DNA of 64,000 bases, from NCBI GenBank assembly GCA_022606135.1, contig JABYQN010000004.1:1302001-1366000 (forward strand). The letters run 5' to 3'. The notes beneath the pieces are model-generated. The model had not been told where the DNA came from, did no database searches, and saw nothing but the letters and a program-made list of their open reading frames with translations. Source of the stretch: Fomes fomentarius (Eukaryota > Basidiomycota > Agaricomycetes > Polyporales > Polyporaceae). The stretch's first letter is position 1. Each line of letters begins with the position of its first letter. The translations under genes were made by a program, and so were the position numbers. Below are positions 37,438-49,096 of this stretch, piece after piece.

Positions 37438-37517
37438 GACGAATGTCTGTGTCGGAGGGAGGGCGACAGCGGGAAGTTGGTGAGCGATGATGGTCAGTCG
37501 AACTCCCGCACCCGGTG

Positions 37518-37527
37518 CTTTATAACT
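37518..37527 (-). promoter_or_regulatory. TATA box of terpene synthase 2
   Basis: On the minus strand this reads agttataaag, about 85 bases upstream of the ATG at 37437. Confidence 0.6.
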
Positions 37528-39425
37528 CGGCCACGCGCGACAAACCGTCACCGCGGTGCTCGGGAAAGGCAGGAGGGCGTCCGGCAAAAGGAGTTATGAC
37601 GCTCGCAAGCATTTGACTGGAGATTGAGCTCCACGCGTGGGCGAGCAGATTTAGCGGAGGTAGAGTGTGCACTCACCGCGGGGGTAGGGGAGAAGCGTTG
37701 CTATGAATCCAGGGCCATCCTTGCGAAGCCGCGCCCATAATTGAGAAGCATTGCAGCGTGGGTTCGGCGCTGCGGGCTTCGATCTTAGTGCACAGAGAGT
37801 CAACAACTAGATGCCATTTCGTGTTCTGGGATGAAAGAGAACATACGAACCTTGTGAGCATACCTGGATGTCGATCCTACCTTAGACAACAAGACGAATC
37901 GGCGAATCCGGACTAGGAGTGAAAGCTACGCAGTCTTCCTTCGAGAGTGTGTCAACGGACAGAACCTAGATGCCTCGATGTTGTGTTAGTTGTCCCTTTC
38001 CCAGGGTATCATAGGCGCCGAAAGGGCTTTGTCCATGGACATGCGCAGTGGGCGAGGCAGTAGCATCTCATATGCACCCGTCCGTTCCGCTCGTCACCCA
38101 GTCCAATGGCAGAGATGACAAACAACTTGCTCGAAGGCTGCCGTCAGCGTTGACACAAATGCGGAAGCCCGCCATATGCCAGCCGGCTACAGTGCATGAA
38201 GAAACGGCGTCGGGTCACTGGCAAGCACACGTCACACGCCGCTTTCTCATCTGATAGAAGTCACGATGAGCTATCGGGTCGTCCTTCCATCCTTGCCATA
38301 TAAGAGGAGGTGATATGCACATACCAGTCCCGAGCGGTCAAATATCGCTTTTAGTACGGCTAGAGGTAGAAAAATAATGAGGACATCATGGGACTGTTAG
38401 GGATTGCCGTATTGAACGTTGAATGGCCAGGTGTATGCCGCGCCGTAGGACCGGATGCAGCTCCCAATGAGCCGCTTGATGACACTCACCGGGTCTAGAG
38501 TACTTTCAAGAGACCATGCTTGTCGGTCGGGAGCCTGCCGCTGTTGAGTTACATAACACAGCCTTCGCCGAATGGATATCCATTCGTAGTGGCACGATCC
38601 CTGCCTGAGGAAACGCTCAGACAATATGCTCCACAGCTATGCTGGCAAGGGCTTACGTTACCGGAGTTTGGCCAAGTATTCTCCTTGCATGGAAAGAGTA
38701 GCGGATGCAATCGACTCTGCGGCATTGGTGCGCTCGGGGTACCGAGGCTCGTTCAGCTGGCTGCTATTCCAATCCATGCTGTCTGATATCTGTAGATTCA
38801 TGAGCTAGTTGCGCTGAGTATGAATAACACTCACTACGTTTTGCTGTGAACCCCACGCAGACTATCGTGGCGACAACAGTGATGGCACCGTGGCATATAG
38901 TAGAGTCGCGCGCTACACGCGAGTCCTAACACTGTTCACATTTACACGGACCAACTTGCGACGACAGCGACCGCAGTCGTGCTTCCATATCAGCGAAGTC
39001 TTGGGACCCTTGCAGTGACGGCAGGCGTCGAGGAGAACAAGGCGCAGCCTTCGCCAGGAACCGCCCGCCGGGGCGCGTAGACGCGCTTGCGAGGCAAATG
39101 CCGAACGATCCTCTTGTCTCCATACCGCTTCCACATACTCAGCCTCAGCCTCTGCAGCTTCCAAACAATGTTTACAGTGCACGCAAACGTTCGTCTACTA
39201 CCCTATAGATCCGCTATATCACGAGCGATCCGACTCAATGCGAGTTCACATGTCACGGTCGTGGTTACTATTCCAAAAGTAGTCTGGGAACCTCACTGGT
39301 AAGCCTGAGCCTGAGCCATATCACCGTGGCGTGCAAGGGTCAGGTGTGGCTTGTCTTTGTATTCCCTGCACTCAGTCTAGAGATCAGTCTCCAGACTCTT
39401 CCATCTTCCATCAGCTCTGCGCAAG
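37528..39425. other. 1.9 kb without a recognisable gene
   Basis: A minus-strand frame at 37673-37861 (KWHLVVDSLCTKIEARS, GAASQGWPWIHSNAS) and one at 38913-39182 with CKHC, CRHC and CGRC pairs look protein-like. I recognise neither, and neither joins to other exons convincingly. Confidence 0.35.
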
Positions 39426-41053
39426 ATGTCGGCGTCGACTCAGCTGCCAGCTTATCCCTTCCTATCCGTAATTGCTTCCCAGTTGGACATTTCCCAGGCA
39501 CTTCCAGGCTACACGCCTACAGCAAGCACTGAATGGGATGTTCCAGCCGCTGAACAGCAGCACGCCTTCTCCCTAGTGAACAAGAAATCCGGTACACGGT
39601 GGCTCTCACTGACTGTAACGAGCCGGGCTGCGAGCAACACCGATCCGCCGACATTCTTCCAGGGAGGCGATGTCTCCGGGGCATGTAGGCTCGACCTCGA
39701 CACGGAGGAAGTTGTTGACGATATAACCATCACTGTGAGTGGCATATAACCAGCATGCATGAAGTTATGTCGTGACTTCTACATGTTCATCGCGATGGCC
39801 CCATCCAACCACTCGACGGATCCTCAGCTCTACGGTCGCTTAGACATACTATCTCATTCATCGTCCAACTTCCTGCAAATTCGCCGAACTCTTTTCTCCG
39901 CGGCTGAGCAAGAGCCCCAGTCGTCGCGAGGACACGGCAAACGTGGAAGGCTCAATCATCAACATGAGTGGACTTACTCCTTCCGCTTCCCCAAGGGTGT
40001 CAGCGTAATGCCTCCAATCGCGATGGACGAACGGCTCGAAAGACAGAACTATCGTCTACCCCCGAGCTTCTTCGATGCTCAAATAGGCATCGATGTCCAA
40101 TACTTGCTCGTCGTTCGTGTAAACCGTGCTGGACTCCGTGCGGGTAGCAAGTAAGTCCCAGGCGATATTGTTGCCCGCCCTAGGTTACCACATTTACCGG
40201 GCCCAGACTTGTCGTGCCTATCAGATATATACCTCTTGCACGACCCTGCGCCCCAACCATCCTGCGCCAATTGGCATATCGACAGAATGCTCCAGTAGTT
40301 GGACCCGAAGACGATCCCGATGGGTGGAAAACGCTGGAGTCTATTACAGTAGAGGGCACTTTGTTCAAGACCTTCAAAACCTCAGCATCGTACAGAGTAT
40401 GGTGTTCTTCTAACGCGAATCCAGCGAGATGGCTGATAGTACTCACGCATAGCTCTCCATATCGAGACCTGTGAGTATTCGTGTTATCAGCAGCATTTCG
40501 CGGATAGACCATTCCTACAGCTCACCTATACACGCGGAACATCAATACACCTGCACGTCTCCGTTGACAGCGCGAATGAGCAGCTCCTCGACCTACTCAC
40601 ACCGCAGTCAATGCACCTCGTGCTCCGGCAACGTATCGCCTTCGGTGAGACTGCGCAGACGGCACGCTTCTCACGCAGGCTCTCGGAGAAAACAACCCTG
40701 AGAATTCACGAACGCGCCACTGCATCGTGGTGGCATAATCCAGGATATCAGCAATCAGGTACGATGAAGACGTTCACAGGAGAACTCCTCATTCCAGAGG
40801 AGCTCGCCCCAGCTACACAGATTTTGCATTATGCCCACGAAGTCAGTAGATCTTTTCATTGCCTTCCGTATCTGTAGCAAGCTCATCATCTTCGCTTCAG
40901 TACGAAATCGCATTATACCCGCCTAGTGCAGTAGGCTTCCGTCCACAGACATCTCCAAACCAAGTCCTGCTTTCGGAGTCGATTGCGATAGTGACTGCAT
41001 TCGCTCAAGGTCCCCACCCCAGGTCTTACGTTCCACCCGAGTACAAAGAATAA
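39426..41053 (+). CDS. arrestin-like fold protein
   Basis: Arrestin-related proteins are adaptors with two beta-sandwich lobes, often linking membrane cargo to ubiquitin ligases. This call rests on similarity to the arrestin-like proteins common in polypore genomes, not on a catalytic motif. Segments in order: MSASTQLPAYPFLSVIASQL, WLSLTVTSR, GDVSGACRLDLDTEEVVDDI, TITV; after a long intron or divergent part, HEWTYSFRFPKGVSVMPPIA, RLPPSFFDAQIGIDVQYLLV, VRVNRAGLRAGSKLVVPIRY; then IHLHVSVDSANEQLLDLLTP, MHLVLRQRIAFG, KTFTGELLIPEELAPATQIL, YEIALYPP and RSYVPPEYKE. The exon linkage at 39745-39930 is uncertain. No PPxY Nedd4-binding motif was seen beyond PPEY in the tail. Confidence 0.65.
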
Positions 41054-43006
41054 AGAACCCTACTCTGCCGGACATAGGCACATCGGTTTTGTGACTTATA
41101 CATGGCACACTGTCTCAGATTGTACTTGATCTCTCTTTCCTCTCACTGTGCCTAGCAATTCCAGTTTGCTTCGGTCGGATACCAATCTGTGATCAGATCT
41201 GCTACCACACCAGTATAGAGGTATACATGCCCTAGTATCGGGAAACATGCAATGGTCCTGAGCTTCTAGCCTCGAAGAGGCCCCCTTGATCGGCGAACTC
41301 GTAGAGTTGTCGAATCCTTGAAGAAGATATATAGAGTTCGGATCGTGATGCACCCTTAAACGTTATCCGAACTCAGGGGTCCAATCGCGTAGTACTGCAC
41401 GGCAGCAAAGCACGGAAGAGTACGGGCAAGAACACATGCGTCTCTTCTGCAGAGAACGGTGCTAGGACACATGTGCGGGTGCACTATCACATCTCTTAGC
41501 CGGTGTGACACTTCTCGGGCGGCGAGAGGCGGGTCCGCGGAACAGCAACTCTCAAGCCTCCCGCACAAACGACAGTTGCGCGCGTATTGAACTCTCTGTC
41601 TGGACTCTCCGGTGGGTACGTTCTCATACGGTCTTCACAGAGAGCAGTGGTATTGCCTGGGGTCGACCACTTGGGCAATGAAGGCATTCCAAGCTCGCCA
41701 ATCGACTCCGTCCCAGTGCCAGGAATCAGAATATCAGCCCCAGAACTACTAAAAATGCACTGTGTCTTTCCCTATCCTGCTAGCTATCCGTGTGATCTTA
41801 TAGTCAACCCCCGGAGCGCACAGATGAGGCCCAGCCTAGTCCCTCAATTGCGCCTTCTGGCCGCCACCTTCGCACTGAGTGCATGGTGATCCTTATAATT
41901 GTCTGGACTCCTTCTGTAGGGCACAGCCTCATGTAGCCTGTCAACGGTATGAACTCCGGGAACGCGCGTCACTGCCATTCTGCAGTGGGACTCCGCGGAG
42001 TACACGTGCTGCAGCTCGTCGGACCATGTCACGACTCACAAGACACCGAACCTGGCTGGAGCTACGATACCTTGATACGTGTATGTGTCAGAAAGGTCGT
42101 ACTACGCATGTCAACGAACACACAAACTACCCAGCTTATTGACGAGCCGGCCGAGGATACAAATCCTGTGTTCATCGTAGTGAACGTTAAGAATATCTCA
42201 TTCTCACGGACCATCTCTCACCGCGTGCGTCCAACAAAGTTTCAAGCGCATTGAGGTCGTTCGAGTACCCGTCAAATCGTGTAGTATGCTTCTATCTCGT
42301 AATCTCGTAATTGCCTGTGATTCAAACATCAAGTTTAGGCGAGCAATTGAAGCCGAGAATCACGAACCATACTGTACGAGCCCGCGGAATCATGAATCGA
42401 CGGACTACGTCCCGATAATTGTGATTAAGACCTCATTTCCGCCACTCAGCTAGTGCATGGTGTCAGTAGAGTTTCATTAATCGTGCCCCGCGTTAATCCC
42501 CGACTCCGATGATCGATTATCCTTACACCGCTTTGAACGAGGTCGGGCTACCTTCAGATGTCGTATACATGGAGAGTCGAGAGAAGGATGGTCGAGCAAT
42601 CAATTACCACCTTTCCCAAATCTTGCTTCTGTCCGACAGAGCTACGAAAGGATGGGGTGAATGAACCGCTCCTGTATAGCAATGGCTCGTACCGGAGTGC
42701 CGAGAGGAGCGTTCGGCTGGTGACATCAATAGGCAATCCATTCGTCGCGCAGCTTCGCAGAAATGTCCCACTGTGTCATCCGTCCTACTCACCCGAACGT
42801 CGATTGGATTTGTATGCGGGATTCACTACGACGATCATCGTGTCTATCCACAACCGTGGGGTCCCAGATCCTACACTTTGCCAGGGGCTGAGTCACTGAA
42901 TCTCGAGAAGATTGGCACCTATCTAGTCAATCTGGCATTTCGCGTCATCGCCGCCCAAGCGATGTTGTACAAACTGAGGGATCTTTCACTACGTCATCCG
43001 TGACCC
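41054..43006. other. 1.95 kb with coding-like fragments, not assembled into a gene
   Basis: The + strand at 41824-41886 reads MRPSLVPQLRLLAATFALSA, like a signal peptide, followed by a plausible donor. At 42130-42220 it reads EPAEDTNPVFIVVNVKN, and at 42510-42660 IDYPYTALNEVGLPSDVVYM then INYHLSQILLLSDRATKGWG. At 42780-42880 it reads RLDLYAGFTTTIIVSIHN, and at 42850-43000 PQPWGPRSYTLPGAESLNLE. Stops or frame changes separate these pieces, and I could not name a family. It could be a multi-exon gene I failed to splice or a decayed one. Confidence 0.3.
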
Positions 43007-44413
43007 TCAAGGCTGGTTCGTGGGATCCCAATCCGTGATCAGATCTATAAGGTCCACAGTCAGGTCAATGGATCATATCCTCTAATGACGTCAGGTAGCT
43101 CACATTCATCCAGCGCATCTAGTTCCTCAACTTCCTGACCCGTAAGCTCAAAGTCGAAAATTCGAAGGTTTGACTCGATCCTAGGTCTGGAGGCGGACTT
43201 GGGAATGGCGACATACCCCTGGAATGCTGTTTGTGAGTATCCCTATCATCGATAGCCGGACGCATAGACGAGTGCGGCAGCAATAGGCGGAAAGTGACGA
43301 GCACGGACCTTCTGGAGTGAATAACGAAGGAGCACCTGAGCAGGCTCTTTGTTATGCTTCTCCGCGAGAGCGACGATCTCAGGATGACGGAAGCGCATCC
43401 CGCGAACGAGCGGACCCCATGCCTTGATTAGCACCATGAAGAGGTGGTCAGCTCTGAACGAAGATACTCGGCGGAGAGAGCCCTACCTCCAACGCAATCC
43501 CGTGTTGTTTGCAGAAGCTGACGATCTCCGTCCTCGTCATGAATGGGTGCAAGTCGATCTAGAAGGATGTAATCGGTCCTAGAACCCGCATACACTTGGC
43601 AGCGCTGACGGTTGAATGCACACCTGATTGATAACGGGCAACTCCAATCCAGAGTTGACCACCTCCTGAAGGTGCCTCAACCCGAAGGTGCTGACGCCGA
43701 TGCTCCGGATGAAGCCCTCCTTCTTCGCGTCCACGACAGCTCTCCAGCTTTCTGCCCGTCGCTGAGGACCTCCGATGGGGGAGTGAACGAGGTACAAGTC
43801 GATGTATCCGAGTCCGCTTTCCTGGAGCGACTTGCGTGCCGCTTTCCTCACATGGTCGTAACCCTTGTTCTCCTTGAGCTTGGTCGTGTAGAAGATCGCT
43901 TCGCGTGGGATGCCCGTCTCCTTGCAGAAGTCCAGGATTGCGCGCCCGCACTCCCGTTCATTTTCGTACCACTCGGCTGTATCCTATGGACGTGAAACAT
44001 CAATGTAATGCATGACAATCGTGTGGTTCAGTGCATCGATACAATTGATAAGTTGCCTACGCACAATATGACGATAGCCCGCCTGCACTCGCGAAGTCAG
44101 TGAAATCTTTATTCTTTCATTGGGTGACCTTTCGTCGCCCGGTGTAGTCGCGACACGCACCTCGAGTGCCCACCGGACCGCATTGTAACACTGCTCGCCC
44201 TCCATTTCGTAAGTACCTACGTTAGCAGCCGCAGATCCTTGTCAATCAACTGATTCCGTTCGTCTACTGGAGTTGCTCACCAAATCCAAGAAAGGGTATC
44301 TCATTTCCGTCGCTCAGCTGGTAAGTGGCCGGGAATCAGATAGATATTAGTAAGGTTTGGAACTTGAGTCGTGTTAACCCCACCTTCAGCTTCGACTCCA
44401 GGCTCAAAGCCAT
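43007..44413 (-). CDS. aldo-keto reductase
   Basis: NAD(P)H-dependent carbonyl reductase of the AKR superfamily, cytosolic TIM barrel. Exon 1 starts MALSLESKLK at 44413, then LSDGNEIPFLGFG, TYEMEGEQCYNAVRWALE, AGYRHI, and DTAEWYENERECGRAILDF. All four catalytic residues are present: Asp in HIDTA, Tyr in AEWY, Lys in FYTTKLKENKG, His in YLVHSPIGG. Later exons give GFIRSIGVSTFGLRHLQEVV, LPVINQIDLHPFMTRTEIV, IALEAWGPLVRG, AQVLLRYSLQKGYVAIPKSA and SNLRIFDFELTGQEVEELDA. The terminus YLITDWDPTNQP is reached by a last intron ending at 43049 and resembles family ends. About 300 residues, eight or so exons, intact. The substrate is unknown; no biosynthetic partner is adjacent. Confidence 0.9.
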
Positions 44414-44797
44414 TTTGATCCTCCTGTGATATGATACCTTGGGATATCTAACGAGGAAGAATTACCAACAGTCTCGCAGCCGGAAGGAGTCCCCAGTTGA
44501 AAACACTCGGTGAGACGATTTCTCTGCGATTATCCTTAAAAACGTCGGCAATTACCGAGACGGCATGAATGGCTGGAACATTGGCTGCAATCTACATGCC
44601 CTATGCGTCTGTCGCACTGTCCTTCAACGACGCAGTGGGTATGAGACATCTTACCCACAAGTTGCTAGTGCGCGCGAAACAAATCCTCTGGCAGACTCGC
44701 ACGCTCCATGGACACGACCCGTGCCGCGTGCGTGAGGATTAATGTTGTCTGTCTTCATCAAACACTGTTCAATTCTTCTGTGACACTGTAGAACCAA

Positions 44798-44820
44798 CCA
44801 ATCGCAACACTACATATAAA
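44798..44820 (+). promoter_or_regulatory. CCAAT and TATA elements of the RING-like gene
   Basis: ccaat at 44798 is followed by acatataaa at 44812-44820. A transcript starting about 30 bases later would run into a 5' exon that ends at a clean gtaagt donor (44904), with an acceptor ttgcag at 45139-45144. Confidence 0.45.
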
Positions 44821-45261
44821 GACCGCATCCTTTGGGAGTCAGGAAAGGGATAGGAACATAGACGTGCCAGAACTTATGGCCTACCAACGCTTTTTCATGG
44901 CAGGTAAGTCAGGCTTACCTGGCATGGTATGTGTATGGACCTGATCTAATATGCTTCCGAAACCGAGCAAGCTTGTGTGTCTGTTCCAATGCAAGTAGTT
45001 CTACTGGCATGTATGATGTGGTCCGAGTCTGAGTAGTAACAAAGGTGGACCAAAGAGCAACGGATATATGGCTGCACAAGGTAGCACGTGATATTTGCCC
45101 AATAGGGGGATTAGTCATGTGGCACAAACGCTGACCATTTGCAGGTTCCCAGCTTTCGCCTCTCCACACAGCACAACACCACCAGGTTCCCTGAGCTCAC
45201 TATTCTCTCCCTTCACTCTTCGACGACTATTCTACCTCATAACACACCTGAAAACTTCGCA

Positions 45262-47253
45262 ATGTCCGCGACGGAGACAATGTCAATGTCGCAGCCGCCT
45301 CACACACATAACCAGCGGGAAATCATCGATGTGGACGCTTTCGAGGAGGATCGGACGGACGGTGTTGTCTTTCAAGGCTATCGTAGCCTCCGTCCTGCAA
45401 GTGTGGCAGCGTTTCGGGAGGAGGGGGTCGCGTTCATGGGCTTCAGCACCAGGACGCGTGCCACTGGGCGCTCACACACCAGTGGCGCCCAAGCTGGTCC
45501 CTCAAGCAGTACAAGGTCGTCGGAGGATGTCATTGTCCTCGATAGCGACAATGACGATGAACCATCTCCCTCCGGAAGTGGGAGTGTAGCAAGTACGTCT
45601 ATCCCTTTATATCTTTGTCTTCCGATTGATTCAACGATTATAGGGGGCCGTCTCGTCTCTCCTCCGCCTCCACCAGCACAACGGGGTCATACACCTGCCG
45701 TTCCTCCATTACCACGGCACTTAGTAGCGCAAGCATCCCTTCCAATGCGACCAATGCGACGCAGCTACCAGGTCAATGTGCCACCACCACCTACCCCGCC
45801 CATCATTCGACCCAGTCAGCATCCGCTTCCATTCGAGAGTCGGATGGCATCTCTCCCCCGCCTTCCTCCGCGCAACTCCTCCTCCCCTGCTCTTTCCCCT
45901 GCTCCCCGCTCGCATCACCAACCAGCAATGGGCTTCGGTGGTGCTCTGATTGCTTTGAACCGCCAGAATGCGTTAGAAGAGGAGAATCGGCGAGAGCGGG
46001 AGGCGCGGCATTCGTTCAATTTAGCCAGTCTACCGACTTTCTCGGAGATGTTTAGGCGACTTTCTGGTCAAGGCAGCGGAAATACTGAGCCAGGGGGCGC
46101 AGACAGTGGTCAGCGCAGGTGGTCCCGCCTCTGGCCATTCAATCTCGGTGTGGAGGACGACGTGGAACCCAATCTCGACTTTTCGCCATTCAGCGACGAT
46201 GACACATGGTTCCATCTACCGGAGACGGTTGACTTCAGTCGCAAGAAGGCAGTAGAGAAAGTTGTCCACTGGAAGCCCGAGTACACACATCCGGACAAAA
46301 CGGGGGCTGGGTTTTCCTTCGATTTCTCTCCCGCAGACACCGCATTCTCGTGTTCCTCAGGATCCACTTCCCCAGTAATTGTGTTGGACGAAGACGAACC
46401 GGGACCGAGTAACGCCGCGAGCTCATCGGCGAGCGCAAGTGCTGTCGAGACCACGCTTGTATGTGCTCGTTGTCTTGACCCTCTTGTCCTAGCTGCGCCC
46501 GATGGCGCCTTAGAGGAGGACCGCAAGAGGTGTAGGGTATGGGCGCTCCGGTGCGGCCATATGTTGGACGGGAAATGTGTCGCAGAGCTCATCGCGCCGC
46601 CCCCGCCACCTACTCCGGCGCCCGAGGTACCTGCCGAAGAAGAGTACATAGGCAAGGGCAAGGGCAAGGCACGCGCCTTGCCTGAAGTCGTTTTCGAGTC
46701 TTCTGCGAATGGTACATACAGACACACGGATCTCCCGGTGACATCGTCAACGGCTGACAGGAAGGGCAAACGCAAGGCCCTTGAGCCCCTGCAACCGGAG
46801 TCGCCACCCAAACGCCCCGCGTTGGCCGAAGCCTCGGCGCAGGACACGGCGCAGGACACTTCGATACGGTCACGGTTGCGGTCGCACACGCGGGCGGCGG
46901 CGGCCGAGGTAACTCCTGGTGCACACGGGGGAGGTTCTGCGGCGCATATCATCGGTCCGCTAGATATGCATCCACCCGCCATGTCTGGACCTCGCGTGGG
47001 CAGCATGTCCAGGCGAAGACGACGCGGGCCTAGCGGTCTCTATTCGCTTGTACCGGAGATCGAGCTCCCGACGCCGAGCCGCACGAAGGGCAAAGGCAAG
47101 GCGAGGGCGAAGGCCGAGCCAAAGGTGACGATTGAGGCGGAGCATGAGTGGAGGTGCCCGGTTGCTGGGTGTGGCCGCGTGCATTACAGCATCCGCATTG
47201 AGGGCGTGTGGAAGAATGATGAAGGACGAGGAGGTATCGCGCTGTTCGTCTGA
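45262..47253 (+). CDS. RING-like zinc protein with low-complexity linkers
   Basis: The start is taken at MSATETMSMSQPPHTHNQRE (45262). The N-terminal region has acidic patches (REIIDVDAFEEDRTD, DVIVLDSDNDDEPS) that resemble SUMO-interacting sequences. Cys/His pairs then appear: TTLVCARCLDPL (about 46455), VWALRCGHMLDGKCVAEL (about 46530), and near the end EHEWRCPVAGCGRVHYSIR. These could form one RING-like zinc fold, C-x2-C ... C-G-H ... C ... C-x4-C, with about 170 residues of Lys/Pro/Ser-rich linker inserted. A 51-nt in-frame segment at about 45592-45642 (gtacgt ... attatag) looks like an intron although it is open. Ubiquitin ligase activity is possible but unproven. The C-terminus DEGRGGIALFV is reached without further splicing. 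Confidence 0.72.
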   Translation: MSATETMSMSQPPHTHNQREIIDVDAFEEDRTDGVVFQGYRSLRPASVAAFREEGVAFMGFSTRTRATGRSHTSGAQAGPSSSTRSSEDVIVLDSDNDDEPSPSGSGSVASTSIPLYLCLPIDSTIIGGRLVSPPPPPAQRGHTPAVPPLPRHLVAQASLPMRPMRRSYQVNVPPPPTPPIIRPSQHPLPFESRMASLPRLPPRNSSSPALSPAPRSHHQPAMGFGGALIALNRQNALEEENRREREARHSFNLASLPTFSEMFRRLSGQGSGNTEPGGADSGQRRWSRLWPFNLGVEDDVEPNLDFSPFSDDDTWFHLPETVDFSRKKAVEKVVHWKPEYTHPDKTGAGFSFDFSPADTAFSCSSGSTSPVIVLDEDEPGPSNAASSSASASAVETTLVCARCLDPLVLAAPDGALEEDRKRCRVWALRCGHMLDGKCVAELIAPPPPPTPAPEVPAEEEYIGKGKGKARALPEVVFESSANGTYRHTDLPVTSSTADRKGKRKALEPLQPESPPKRPALAEASAQDTAQDTSIRSRLRSHTRAAAAEVTPGAHGGGSAAHIIGPLDMHPPAMSGPRVGSMSRRRRRGPSGLYSLVPEIELPTPSRTKGKGKARAKAEPKVTIEAEHEWRCPVAGCGRVHYSIRIEGVWKNDEGRGGIALFV

Positions 47254-49096
47254 GCGAGACACAGCATTGACAGTGGCAGTGGCGCGCGGTGTACGAGTGG
47301 TTGTGCACGTTATGCTCCGAGGCACCGGGCTATTCAATACCGAGGCTTCCTGTGAGGCGTCGACGAGGCTCTGCAGGAGGACATCATGCACATGTGGAGT
47401 GGCGGATCTACATTGGGATGGGTCATCTGGTTCGTTCTCATCGTGACTACAATATCATCATACATCTTCATCTCACCCTCTGGGGTCGTGGGTAAGTCCC
47501 GTCTGACTGACACCGCGGCCGCCCGACAAATGCTTTGGCATACTCATATCCCCAAGTAAGTAAAAATGCTCGGTAGCATCTCCTGGATGTCTGGGTCTAG
47601 ATGTATCTGTCTCTATCACCCACCGCCGCTGGGCGTATGTCATGTCAGCGTGGGGACTGGGTATAGTAGGCAAACGCCGCATGACAACTGCGTGCACTAG
47701 TCGTTCTAAGGGGTCACTGTAATACCTCAAGGTACGTACTGCCCTTGTCATCGTTCATGTGCCTGTGGCTGAAACTCATTCAGATCTCGCGCTCAAATCG
47801 AAGAAGATATAACCCGACTGACGTGCCTAGCATTCGCATCAGTGTAACTCTTCAATCGGCTTACTTATGCTGAGATGTATGTACGGTGGTATGTTACCGT
47901 TGGATAGCTCTCGGTGGTCGTAGTCACTTATACATGTTGCTACAGCGCACCGTGTGTCAGGCCACGGATTGCAGACGACTCTACATCAATCCACGTCAGG
48001 CTCTCACAAAAAACCCTTCACATACGAGCTACACCGCCTCGACGAAGCCGTTGCAGTCCGGTAAATCTGACGCTTATAGATTTCGAGCTTCGATCGGCCG
48101 CTTGTCTCGATGACTTCTAGCTACAGCTGGCCATAGCCACTGAATCTCGAAGCTTGAAGCATGATGGTACCTCGGTCGTCGGTCGGAACGGATCCATGAA
48201 AGTATTGCGGCAATCTCTCCTGGCGCGGAAGACTGCGCCGCGATGGCCGGCTCGTTCTCATGTTGACTTCATCCTTTTTTTGTGGAGGCTTGCGAGCGTT
48301 TCCGAGCCCTGGGTCCTCATGTACTTTGCCAAACTTTGTGGGGCGCATGAGATGGCCCTTGCATCGATCTTCGTTTGGACAGTGAAACATTCAATCACGT
48401 TCGCCGCCTGCGAAGTCGCGGATCTCCGAGAATGTACCTTGTGCTCGACATTGACTGCGTTAGACACTATTAACGCTAGATGTCTGATACATACTGACTT
48501 GTCCACTCTGCTCCTAACAACGGCATAGGCTGTCGTGAAGTGTAATTGAACGATTGTTCGGACAAGCTCTTCCATTTCGGTGTGCAACCAGGGCCGGATT
48601 GTACGGATTTGTCGTGGTTGGAGGAGTCAGCCACTGCTGGACTCGGTTGGCGACCCATATTGAGAATGCACCGCCACGCGGCATTGGGCGGAAGAGAGGA
48701 CCGGGAGTCGGCGCCGAAACCGATTTTGGGGAGCGGAGTGAGGCCTCGCGGAAGACGTCCTTGAGCGAGTTCGCGACAGCGTGGATGACTCGTGCCAGCA
48801 AGAATAAACAACTTGCTGCGTCCTTACAAGCCAGCCCGTGCCTCTGTCTCACCCGCCAGTTAGAGCAGACGTTGCACGTCCCAGAGTCTCCCACAGCTGC
48901 TGTGGCGGCCACCCTCACCTATCTGTGTTTCAACCTTACGCACGGCGAGCCCGCCTTACCACCCCTCGCACGCCCCAGCCTGCCCTCTCTCACCCTCAGT
49001 ATATGCAGCTAAAGTGCTGAACGATCTCCCACTTTACGACCTTCACGATCTCCGCGATTCTTGCGCTATTCACGACTCTCACGACTTACACACTAG
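47254..49096. other. 1.8 kb without a recognisable gene
   Basis: Minus-strand frames at 48121-48390 (FHCPNEDRCKGHLMRP) and 48258-48587 overlap each other and have no recognisable family. The last part is the promoter of the zinc-ribbon gene. Confidence 0.4.

Noticed and set aside
37438..37587. Longer terpene synthase 2 N-terminus
   Set aside because: A TATA box lies inside this stretch, so transcription should start downstream of the earlier ATG.
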